Positions 1 through 6,325 of a DNA stretch of 32,952 nt are shown here, one piece after another. The notes under the pieces were generated by a model, which worked only from the letters and a program-made list of their open reading frames with translations, was not told where the DNA came from and searched no databases. A program made the position numbers and the translations under genes. Location of the stretch: assembly GCA_029007035.1 (NCBI GenBank), contig JAQXHC010000028.1, positions 1 to 32,952 of the forward strand, given 5' to 3'. Positions within the stretch are counted from its first letter, which is position 1; each line of letters begins with the position of its first letter. Source of the stretch: Oscillospiraceae bacterium. GTDB lineage: Bacteria > Bacillota > Clostridia > Oscillospirales > Ruminococcaceae.

Positions 1-2
1 TT

Positions 3-125
3 GAAGCCGATTATAAGAGCAAATTCAAGGGCAAGGTCAAGACTATCGAGTTTTATATCAAGCCGGAGGATAAGGCAGTTTACTACGTTATCAACGGCGA
101 TTTCTCCGATAAGGTCGAGCTTTGA
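3..125 (+). CDS. C-terminal fragment of a DUF6465-type protein
   Basis: The last 40 codons of a gene that begins left of the window; the frame is open from base 3 and stops at TGA 123-125. The peptide carries a motif reading FYIKPEDKAVYYVING, which I recall as the C-terminal core of the small clostridial family DUF6465 (function unknown). A lysine-rich stretch comes before it, which fits the basic linker these proteins often have. A hairpin terminator follows within 20 bases, so this is the end of its transcript. The family call rests on one motif and is moderate. Another small basic protein with a similar tail cannot be excluded. Confidence 0.6.
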   Translation, partial: EADYKSKFKGKVKTIEFYIKPEDKAVYYVINGDFSDKVEL

Positions 126-139
126 TTTGACGGTATTGT

Positions 140-176
140 AAACGGGTGCGACTCGCTCAGGGTTGCTCCCGTTTTT
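140..176 (+). terminator. Rho-independent terminator of the DUF6465-type gene
   Basis: Arms at 140-152 and 162-174 pair over 13 positions with one T-T mismatch (AAACGGG with CCCGTTT, then a GCGAC/GTTGC part), closing a 9-base loop and running into a short T-tract. It lies 15 bases after the stop at 125 and just before the next promoter. Confidence 0.75.
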
Positions 177-187
177 CGTATATTGGA

Positions 188-216
188 TTGAAAATCAGGG
201 TTGATTGTGGTATAAT
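188..216 (+). promoter_or_regulatory. Sigma-A promoter of the MDR oxidoreductase
   Basis: TTGAAA (188-193) and TATAAT (211-216) are separated by 17 bases. The expected start near 223 leaves a leader of about 69 bases before the ATG at 292. The whole promoter block recurs almost unchanged at 1305-1336. Confidence 0.75.
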
Positions 217-291
217 TAGAAATACAGATAGTGCTATTTCCCCAAGCTGATCTGATCGTTATTTAAAATCTTATGCAAAGGAGAGAATATT

Positions 292-1290
292 ATGAAAGCT
301 GCGATACTTGACGGTTACAACAAAAACGGTCGTGATATAGAGATAAGAGATATTCCCGTGCCGGAGATCTCGCCTGACGAGGTGCTTGTAAAGATACGCA
401 CGGCGGGCGTGAATCCTCTTGACAATATGATCATTAAGGGCGAGGTCAAGCTGATCGTGCCTTACAAATTTCCGCTTGTTATGGGCAACGAGTTCTGTGG
501 TATCATCGAAAAGACAGGAGCGAATGTCCAAGGCTTTGCGGTGGGTGACAGAGTGTATGCAAGAATGCCCCTTGCGAAGATCGGTGCATTTGCGGACTAC
601 ACGGCTATCGACTATCGGGCTATCGCAAAAGTTCCCGAATACCTCTCCGATGAAGAAGCGGCAGCTGTTCCGCTGACAGCTCTCACTGCTATGCAGTCCT
701 ATGAGCTTATGGGCTTGAAGCAGGGCGACAAGCTGTTCATTTTGGGCGGTACGGGCAGCGTGGGAGCTATGGCGATACCGATCGCAAAAAGTTTCGGAGC
801 AACTGTCTATACCAATGGCAGCGCCGATAATGCGGAGCGTGTTCTCTCCCTCGGAGTTGACCGCTTTATTGACTACAAGAAGGAGGATTACGCAGATATT
901 CTCAGCGATGTGGACTGCGTTCTGGATACTCTCGGTGAGCGTGAGCTTGCAAAGGAGCTGACTGTTCTGAAGCAGGGCGGCAGTATTGTTTCGCTCCGTG
1001 CGATGCCAAACGGCGAATTTGCAAAGCGCTCGGATATGTGTGCGGTCAAGCAGTTTGTTTTCAAAATGGCAGGCAGCAAATTCGACAAAATGGCGGCGGA
1101 AAAGGGACAAACATATTATTTCATTTTCGTTCACGAGGACGGCGAGGGACTTCGCAAGGTATCGGAGATATTTACCGAAAAGCAGATACACGCATCTGTT
1201 GACGGCGTGTTCTCGCTTGATGATGTGAACAAGGCACTGCAAAAGGTAGCAACAGGCGGTTCACATGGCAAGACAATCATTCGCATTTGA
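292..1290 (+). CDS. MDR-superfamily NAD(P)-dependent oxidoreductase (quinone reductase-like)
   Basis: A 332-residue medium-chain dehydrogenase/reductase. The N-terminal GroES-like fold (about 1-125) carries AGVNPLD (38-44) and the GNEFCG segment (65-70). The Rossmann part begins at the glycine-rich loop GGTGSVG (152-158), followed by a NADP-type region after TVYTNGS. The catalytic and structural zinc cysteines of classical alcohol dehydrogenases are missing, so it belongs with the zinc-free quinone oxidoreductase/zeta-crystallin branch, which transfers hydride from NAD(P)H to quinones or enones. It is cytosolic, and the substrate cannot be read from sequence. The ATG is preceded by AAAGGAGAG at good spacing. 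It is flanked by its own promoter and, downstream, by a duplicate of that promoter. The length is normal for the family. Confidence 0.85.
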   Translation: MKAAILDGYNKNGRDIEIRDIPVPEISPDEVLVKIRTAGVNPLDNMIIKGEVKLIVPYKFPLVMGNEFCGIIEKTGANVQGFAVGDRVYARMPLAKIGAFADYTAIDYRAIAKVPEYLSDEEAAAVPLTALTAMQSYELMGLKQGDKLFILGGTGSVGAMAIPIAKSFGATVYTNGSADNAERVLSLGVDRFIDYKKEDYADILSDVDCVLDTLGERELAKELTVLKQGGSIVSLRAMPNGEFAKRSDMCAVKQFVFKMAGSKFDKMAAEKGQTYYFIFVHEDGEGLRKVSEIFTEKQIHASVDGVFSLDDVNKALQKVATGGSHGKTIIRI

Positions 1291-1307
1291 TTTTGTAGTA
1301 TTGTAGA

Positions 1308-1336
1308 TTGAAAATCGGGGCTGATTGTGGTATAAT
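1308..1336 (+). promoter_or_regulatory. Sigma-A promoter of the orphan gene, a copy of the 188-216 promoter
   Basis: TTGAAA (1308-1313) and TATAAT (1331-1336) with a 17-base spacer. The block 1306-1336 matches 186-216 at 29 of 31 positions, including the spacer. It drives the following small gene and begins 18 bases after the oxidoreductase stop. Confidence 0.7.
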
Positions 1337-1426
1337 AGGTAATATAATCAATGTGCGAGAATGCTCGCACAAATCGGAATTTCATGGAGAAGGTATCATG
1401 TATAGTAAATGATAAGAGGAGTTGAG

Positions 1427-1864
1427 TTGATAGTTATGGCTTTTGAACGTATTAAAACAACACATGAAATTCGTATGAGATTACTAAATCAATTGAATAT
1501 TAAATACAAGGAGTACTATATATGTCCAGTGGGGATGGATTGGATGACCGGCGTTTATGATAATGAAAGCGGTATTTTTCTAACACAGATATACAAAATA
1601 CCGGATGGGCTTTCACACGCTGGAGATTGTTATGAATATGCTGTATTGTTAGACGATGGACGTGGTTTCAGAGTAACAGCAAATGGCGATAATAAACCGT
1701 TTTTTAAGTTGCCGCCGAAATTTACTAACTTGACTGATTTGATACTGTCGGCAACCATTGCCTACGGCTATAATTTAGAAGCTTATAGATTTCGTTTAAC
1801 ACTTGATCAAAGTGAAGTCAATCGAATTACAGAAGAGATGAATAGCATGGCAAAAATCTTATAG
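1427..1864 (+). CDS. Hypothetical protein, AT-rich orphan
   Basis: A protein of about 145 residues that I do not recognise. It is soluble, with no signal peptide or membrane segment, and has a mixed alpha/beta look: an amphipathic start, a central part with aromatic residues (YYICPVGMDWMTGVYD), a glycine/aspartate turn (LLDDGRGF) and a C-terminal helix. The start is uncertain. TTG 1427 has AGAGGAG (1415-1421) at ideal spacing. ATG 1436 and ATG 1409 are in the same frame but poorly spaced. Base and codon use is more AT-rich than its neighbours, with many AAA, TTA and ATA codons, which suggests later acquisition. Its private promoter and isolation give no clue to function. Confidence 0.65.
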   Translation: MIVMAFERIKTTHEIRMRLLNQLNIKYKEYYICPVGMDWMTGVYDNESGIFLTQIYKIPDGLSHAGDCYEYAVLLDDGRGFRVTANGDNKPFFKLPPKFTNLTDLILSATIAYGYNLEAYRFRLTLDQSEVNRITEEMNSMAKIL

Positions 1865-1925
1865 AAGAAAATCCGACTTTGAAGTCTACAAATTCTGATT
1901 TATGCGAATAATACAATAACAAAAA

Positions 1926-1964
1926 TAATCCCGAAAGCGTTTATTCAAGCTGCTTTCGGGATTA
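1926..1964 (-). terminator. Terminator of the DAHP synthase gene
   Basis: A perfect 13-bp stem (1926-1938 with 1952-1964; core CCCGAAAGC/GCTTTCGGG) closes a 13-base loop. Read on the minus strand, the hairpin runs into a TTATTTTTGTT tract, so it ends transcription of the aroF-type gene whose stop is at 2021. It may also stop the plus-strand orphan gene, though the T-tract is poorer that way. Confidence 0.8.
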
Positions 1965-2020
1965 AAACTTCTATATAGTTATCACGATTAAATTCACCGG
2001 TTCAATTTTTATAATCAGCT

Positions 2021-3049
2021 TCAAATCATATCGGCAATATCATAGATAAGCTTTTCGGATTTCTCCCAGCCGAGACATGGATCCGTAATGGACTTGCCGT
2101 AGCAGCCCTCACCGATTTTCTGTGAACCGTCCTCAATATAGCTCTCAATCATGAAGCCCTTGACAATCTTTCTGATATCGTCGTTATGCTTGCAGCTCTG
2201 GAGAACTTCCTTGACGATTCTTGGCTGTTCGAAAGGATTTTTTCCGGAATTTGCGTGGTTTGTATCAATAACAACCGCCGGATTTGCAAGGTCACGTTCT
2301 GCATAGAATTCACAGAGTCTGATCAGATCTTCGTAGTGGTAGTTCGGCATGGACTGACCATGCTTGTTTGCGTAGCCTCTGAGAATTGCGTGAGCGTAGG
2401 GATTTCCTTCGGAATGAACCTGCCAGTTTCTGTAGATGAAGGTGTGTTTGTGCTGAGCGGCAGTGATAGCATTCATCATTACGGAGAAATCGCCGCCTGT
2501 GGGGTTTTTCATTCCGACGGGTGCATCGATTCCGCTTGCAGTCAGACGGTGCTGCTGATTTTCAACCGAACGTGCGCCGACTGCGATATAGCCGAGCAGA
2601 TCGTCGAGGTATTTATAATTCTCCGGATAAAGCATTTCGTCGGCGCAGGAGAAGCCTGTTTCCTCAAGAGCACGGATATGAAGCTCACGGGTAGCGATAA
2701 TTCCCTTGAACATATCGGGTTTTTCTGTTGGATTCGGCTGGTGGAGCAGTCCCTTGTAACCGTCGCCTGTGGTACGGGGCTTGCCTGTATAGATTCTCGG
2801 AATAATCAAAATCTTATCGCTGACTTTTTCCTGTACCTCGCGGAGACGGGAAATATAGTCGATAACGGAATCTTCGTTATCGGCTGAGCACGGTCCGATA
2901 ATCAATACGAGTCTGTTATCCGCACCGCTGAAAATATTTTTAATTTCGAGGGAGCGTTTCTGAACAATCTGTTCCATGCTTGCTGTAATGGGGTACATCT
3001 CCTTTACCTCCATAGGAATTGCAAGCTTTTTCTCAAAAATCACGTTCAT
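2021..3049 (-). CDS. aroF: 3-deoxy-7-phosphoheptulonate (DAHP) synthase, class I
   Basis: Condenses phosphoenolpyruvate with erythrose 4-phosphate, the first committed step of the shikimate pathway to aromatic amino acids; cytosolic. At 342 residues it fits the E. coli AroF/G/H type. Motifs are IGPCSA (51-56), TGKPRTTGDGYKG, GARSVENQQHR, GMKNPTGGD, DTNHANSGK and SITDPCLGWE. The four metal ligands are present: C54, H265, E302 and D323. The ATG follows AGAGGA at good spacing. It is monocistronic, with its own promoter and terminator. No attenuator or T-box is visible in the leader, so control is probably allosteric at the protein; which amino acid inhibits it cannot be read. The symbol aroF could equally be aroG or aroH. 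Confidence 0.95.
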   Translation of the reverse strand: MNVIFEKKLAIPMEVKEMYPITASMEQIVQKRSLEIKNIFSGADNRLVLIIGPCSADNEDSVIDYISRLREVQEKVSDKILIIPRIYTGKPRTTGDGYKGLLHQPNPTEKPDMFKGIIATRELHIRALEETGFSCADEMLYPENYKYLDDLLGYIAVGARSVENQQHRLTASGIDAPVGMKNPTGGDFSVMMNAITAAQHKHTFIYRNWQVHSEGNPYAHAILRGYANKHGQSMPNYHYEDLIRLCEFYAERDLANPAVVIDTNHANSGKNPFEQPRIVKEVLQSCKHNDDIRKIVKGFMIESYIEDGSQKIGEGCYGKSITDPCLGWEKSEKLIYDIADMI

Positions 3050-3108
3050 ATTCTATTCCTCTTTTCTGTTTAATGCCTGTTTTATTCAGATTTTTGAATC
3101 ATACATAT

Positions 3109-3137
3109 ACTATAACACTTTAAATCAAAAAAGTCAA
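3109..3137 (-). promoter_or_regulatory. Promoter of the DAHP synthase gene
   Basis: On the minus strand, TTGACT (3137-3132) and TATAGT (3114-3109) are separated by 17 bases. This predicts a start near 3102 and a leader of about 53 bases ending in the AGAGGA site. Confidence 0.75.
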
Positions 3138-3244
3138 GAGATTTCTTTTATTTTTATATTTTTTAACGTGTGAAGCAATATTGGCAGAGCACTGATTAAA
3201 GCTTCCTCCCGATTGAAAGTGAGGAGAACACACAGATATGTTGC

Positions 3245-3411
3245 TTAGGGCGTGTTGACACTAAGCCTAAAACGCATCTTTTTGGCAGAATTTTACGCAT
3301 ACTGCGTCAAGAAAACTTGCCGGGCGACAGCTCGCCTGCGTTTTTTCTCCTTGCCTGCGCAAAAATTCTGCTCAAAAATCTGCACATTATTTTAGTGTCA
3401 ACACACCCTAA
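3245..3411. repeat. MITE-like inverted-repeat element, about 167 bp
   Basis: Terminal inverted repeats of 20 bases lie at 3245-3264 (TTAGGGCGTGTTGACACTAA) and 3392-3411, with one mismatch. Inside is a second nested pair (GCAGAATTTT near 3281-3290 with the matching AAAATTCTGC near 3362-3372) and a small central hairpin (GCGA/TCGC). The whole segment can fold into one long cruciform with no open frame. This fits a non-autonomous mobile element or a large REP-type repeat. It fills most of the 398-base gap 3050-3447. The rest of that gap holds the aroF promoter and, at 3173-3244, nothing I can name. Confidence 0.65.
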
Positions 3412-3447
3412 AAAAATCCCTATTTATTCGGCATCACCATAAAGGTA

Positions 3448-4953
3448 TCATTGTGTACGTTCAAGCTCATATCCGACTAAAACCGATGAAAGATTCTGAT
3501 TCTCTCCGGGTTTGTGTCTGGCGTATCGTGAGGTTAAAATCTCCTCTCTGTCGGCATAATCTGTTTTAAGCAGTTCATATACTGCATCGTCAGACATTTC
3601 GGTAAGTGCATCGATGTCAAGTTCTTCAAGGTGTCCGCTACTGTACATAAAAATGTTATATTTTGCGATAAGAGCATCGGGACGGCAGAAGCAGAGCAGT
3701 GCAAACATAAACGTAAATACTGCTGTTCCCCATTTGGCTATGCGGAAATCAAATCGGAACTGTTTGATGATTATCATTACGAAAAAAGCGAGCATCAGAA
3801 ACATGAACCACGTTGTATAGAACCGGAGCCGCGTAAGTCCGTAAACCGAGACATACATTGTCATTTTGCTGACCGCAACGGCGGTCATAATAATAGTGAA
3901 AACACAGAGAACTATACTGTAAAACCTCAGTCCTGCGGGCTTTGATGTTCCTCCTTTTTCGGCGGTTACATTCATGATAATAATAACTGCGAGGTTGATA
4001 GCGGCAATTGCAACAAGCTCGAAAAATCCTGTTCTTGCATATTCCGAGTATAGCAGTCCTTGCGGCAGTCTGCCTGAAAATGCAGAGAGAAAGTAATTCG
4101 CCTGCGAGATGAAAAACAGTATGTAGAGCAGACATATCGGTGTTACCATAGTATAAAGAATCACATTTCGGATCCGCCGTGCATTATTAAGTTTTTCTTC
4201 GTATACTAACTCGTCAAAACTATCGGCGCCATCACGGTGAGCGTTTGAATAAAGCATTCCGAAGAGATAGCATGCACATGGAATCGCAATCAGAGCCTGC
4301 CAGAATATTCCCCATAGATCGATTCCGGAAATTGCGTTAAATATATTATTGAAGAGCTTCTCAATGCCATCGTCTGCTGAAATCAGAAGCGCGCCCACAA
4401 CAGCTGTCAGAGGTACAGCTGCTGCGAGTCCGACAAGAATCATTTTCACTGTGCCTGCCAGTCTGTTATCGCTTCCTGCTGATTTAACCGCGTGTAATTC
4501 GCTTCCAAAGTCGGATAAAGGACAAAATACGGCGGCGTCAGCCATTTCAAAAGGCAGAAAACGAGATATACGTTTTTTCTCTCCTGATGCCGAATACACG
4601 AAATACGTTCCTATAACAAACAAAAAAGCCACATCAAGAATTTTTATCAGCCGATTATCGGTAATTGAGAAAACCGTGCTGAAAAGATAAAGCACCGCTA
4701 CAAGGAGACGATTTAACCCGTTAAGTCTTTTTCCGCTTTTGCGTATAAAAAATATGGCGGCTGTAATAATCACGATATAAAGTGCCGTAGTAACAAAGCC
4801 TGTAACGCTGAAAACTGTATATCTGACGAATGCAAATCCCAGCATAAGAGAGATAAAAGCAAATATCCGCTCGGTTACGCTAAATCTCTTTTCCGGTTTT
4901 TCCGGCAGTTCCGCTGCAATTTCACTGCTGTTGAATTCCTTAGCTTCTGTCAT
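3448..4953 (-). CDS. DUF4153 (formerly DUF4173) polytopic membrane protein
   Basis: About 501 residues with roughly ten hydrophobic membrane segments after a charged N-terminus. The family signature is clear: ANYFLSAFSGRLPQGLLYSE, then YARTGFFELVAIAAIN, and later VYGLTRLRFYTTWFMF. The C-terminal 80 residues are hydrophilic. The role is not established; the family is common in Firmicutes and sits in the cytoplasmic membrane. I chose ATG 4953 because GGGAGGA precedes it at about 8 bases; an upstream in-frame start would add 17 residues without a ribosome site. It overlaps the end of the DUF2809 gene by 14 bases, which implies coupled translation as the last gene of the XRE operon. Confidence 0.85.
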   Translation of the reverse strand: MTEAKEFNSSEIAAELPEKPEKRFSVTERIFAFISLMLGFAFVRYTVFSVTGFVTTALYIVIITAAIFFIRKSGKRLNGLNRLLVAVLYLFSTVFSITDNRLIKILDVAFLFVIGTYFVYSASGEKKRISRFLPFEMADAAVFCPLSDFGSELHAVKSAGSDNRLAGTVKMILVGLAAAVPLTAVVGALLISADDGIEKLFNNIFNAISGIDLWGIFWQALIAIPCACYLFGMLYSNAHRDGADSFDELVYEEKLNNARRIRNVILYTMVTPICLLYILFFISQANYFLSAFSGRLPQGLLYSEYARTGFFELVAIAAINLAVIIIMNVTAEKGGTSKPAGLRFYSIVLCVFTIIMTAVAVSKMTMYVSVYGLTRLRFYTTWFMFLMLAFFVMIIIKQFRFDFRIAKWGTAVFTFMFALLCFCRPDALIAKYNIFMYSSGHLEELDIDALTEMSDDAVYELLKTDYADREEILTSRYARHKPGENQNLSSVLVGYELERTQ

Positions 4954-5335
4954 TTTCAATTCCTCCCAGAATATTCTCAATTTGCAAAATAGTATAAACC
5001 GCAATAGTACCTGCGATATAGCAAAGAATATCGCTCCAGAGTCCGGTTGTGCCGATGATTATTCTCAGCAGACTGCCCTGCGGAATTCCAAGCAGATCAC
5101 ATATGTGAATGCTCTGCAAAAATTCAACAAAGCACGCAAATCCCAGTAAAATAATCGGCAGAGTTTTCCTCAGGCGCGAAGTAAAGATCCTGACGAGAAA
5201 GTACATCGCAGGCATAACGAGAATATCTCCGAACGAATATCTCAGCCATCCGTCCGCGAACATGCCAATCAGGATTTCTGCCGCAAGACAAATAATAAAC
5301 GCTGTCAGAGGATAAACAAACCTTGTCTTTTTCAT
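4940..5335 (-). CDS. DUF2809 family membrane protein
   Basis: A protein of about 131 residues with four membrane segments. The DUF2809 pattern is visible: FGDILVMPAMYFLVR, then FVEFLQSIHICDLLGIPQG, then IIIGTTGLWSDILCYIAG with the conserved Asp and Tyr. Biochemical function is unknown. ATG 5335 starts 8 bases after the stop of the XRE gene, with GGAG/GAGG just upstream inside that gene; ATG 5359 would give an overlapping start with no clear site. It lies between the regulator and the DUF4153 protein, and both joints are tight, so the four genes form one transcript. Confidence 0.8.
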   Translation of the reverse strand: MKKTRFVYPLTAFIICLAAEILIGMFADGWLRYSFGDILVMPAMYFLVRIFTSRLRKTLPIILLGFACFVEFLQSIHICDLLGIPQGSLLRIIIGTTGLWSDILCYIAGTIAVYTILQIENILGGIENDRS

Positions 5336-5343
5336 TGATCGCC

Positions 5344-5550
5344 TCACTCCTTTCGCCATTCAAGAATATCTCCGGGCTGGCAGCCGAGAACTTCGCAGAT
5401 CTTTTCAAGTGTCGAGAAGCGAACTGCTTTTGCCTTGCCTGTTTTGAGTATCGAAAGATTGGCGGCAGTGATTCCGACACGTTCGGCAAGCTCATTGGAG
5501 GAGATCTTCCGTTTCGCCATCATGACATCAAGATTTACAATTATTGGCAT
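5344..5550 (-). CDS. XRE-family (YozG-like) transcriptional regulator
   Basis: A 68-residue, single-domain Cro/C1-type helix-turn-helix protein. The recognition part is about 16-42 (ISSNELAERVGITAANLSIL followed by KTGKAKAVRF), and the C-terminal LEKICEVLGCQPGDILEW is typical of the YozG/YdaS-like small regulators. These are usually encoded next to a DUF2975 membrane protein, as here (15-base gap). The start has GGAGGG at ideal spacing. The likely role is autoregulation through the palindrome at 6094-6110. How the membrane partner signals to it is not known. Confidence 0.9.
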   Translation of the reverse strand: MPIIVNLDVMMAKRKISSNELAERVGITAANLSILKTGKAKAVRFSTLEKICEVLGCQPGDILEWRKE

Positions 5551-5565
5551 AAAGCTTCCCTCCGT

Positions 5566-6027
5566 TCAGATTGTAAAGTCGTTTTCGGACTTGATTTCAA
5601 CCGCTTTTTCAAACACATTTTTCAGTACTCTCATAATCAGACCGAACATCACCGCAAAAAATGCAGGCAGAAAGAAAATGAATCTCCACATTCCGAAAAC
5701 CGCAAATACGACCCCTGCCATCATACACGCCCAGGAAATAATTCGCAGACAGAGGGTGTTTCGTTCTGTGAAAACGTCACCCCTGCTGATATTTCTGAGC
5801 AGAACATGAAGCCCCCACATTGCCGTCAGTGCAAGACACTCGCAGATATACAGACATATGCACATTGGCAAAAAGATACCGGAATCGCCGAAAAAACCGC
5901 TTCCAACCGAAACATTTTCGTACCAGCGGCACATCGACGGCACAAAAAAGGTGGTGATCATCGTCATTCCGGTCATAGCCGCTGCAAGTATTCTTGAAAG
6001 TGTCAGAGATTTTGTTTTAGTCCACAT
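5566..6027 (-). CDS. DUF2975 membrane protein
   Basis: 153 residues with four predicted membrane helices (around 10-30, 50-72, 95-118 and 120-138). Between helices 2 and 3 is the conserved short cytoplasmic segment ISRGDVFTERN, a DUF2975 hallmark. It is the first gene of the operon, 24-30 bases from the predicted transcription start, with AAAAGGAGCG upstream of ATG. DUF2975 proteins are routinely paired with a YozG-type regulator and are suspected to tether or sense for it; that role is inference. Confidence 0.85.
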   Translation of the reverse strand: MWTKTKSLTLSRILAAAMTGMTMITTFFVPSMCRWYENVSVGSGFFGDSGIFLPMCICLYICECLALTAMWGLHVLLRNISRGDVFTERNTLCLRIISWACMMAGVVFAVFGMWRFIFFLPAFFAVMFGLIMRVLKNVFEKAVEIKSENDFTI

Positions 6028-6057
6028 AAAATCGCTCCTTTTCCTTATGCTGGAATT

Positions 6058-6086
6058 ATTATAACACAGCTTTTACTGAATGTCAA
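6058..6086 (-). promoter_or_regulatory. Consensus promoter of the DUF2975-XRE-DUF2809-DUF4153 operon
   Basis: Minus strand: TTGACA (6086-6081) and TATAAT (6063-6058), 17-base spacer, both hexamers perfect. The predicted start near 6051 leaves a 24-base leader containing the ribosome site. Confidence 0.9.
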
Positions 6087-6093
6087 GTTATTT

Positions 6094-6110
6094 TTATCGA
6101 TTCTCGATAA
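6094..6110. promoter_or_regulatory. Palindromic operator candidate for the XRE regulator
   Basis: A perfect inverted repeat, TTATCGA-TTC-TCGATAA, seven bases per arm with a 3-base centre. It sits 7 bases upstream of the -35 box of the operon that encodes the XRE protein. Size and symmetry suit a Cro-type dimer. Its place upstream of -35 would allow either activation or repression. Confidence 0.6.
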
Positions 6111-6235
6111 TTATTTTTTGAGTTTTGATATTTATGTTTATAATTGAAATATTAGACGGCAGGTTTACTGTTTAATATATGAACTGCCGAAAAATCTACT
6201 TTCAGTTTAATTTATATAAAATTTTCCTGAATCTA

Positions 6236-6264
6236 TTGCGTTTAAGACCAATTTGTGGTATATT
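6236..6264 (+). promoter_or_regulatory. Promoter of the mannanase-cellulase operon
   Basis: TTGCGT (6236-6241) and TATATT (6259-6264), 17-base spacer, predict a start near 6271 and a 55-base leader. A short inverted repeat CGGCAG (6157-6162)/CTGCCG (6184-6189) lies upstream and might bind a regulator; nothing else is recognisable in 6111-6235. Confidence 0.55.
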
Positions 6265-6325
6265 TATATATATACATTATACAAAACAACAGGAAAAATG
6301 ATAAATCTTGACAAGGAGGAATCAT

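Noticed and set aside
271..1242. Long open frame (323 codons) on the minus strand opposite the oxidoreductase
   Set aside because: It is antisense to a clear MDR gene, rich in Cys, His and Arg, and has no recognisable domain; it is a codon-bias shadow.
2186..2887. Plus-strand frame of 233 codons inside the DAHP synthase gene
   Set aside because: The opposite strand encodes all conserved DAHP synthase motifs; the frame has no ribosome site and no family resemblance.
3173..3244. Possible regulatory RNA left of the MITE-like element
   Set aside because: Only a five-base stem (TCCTC/GAGGA) was found; too little to support a feature.
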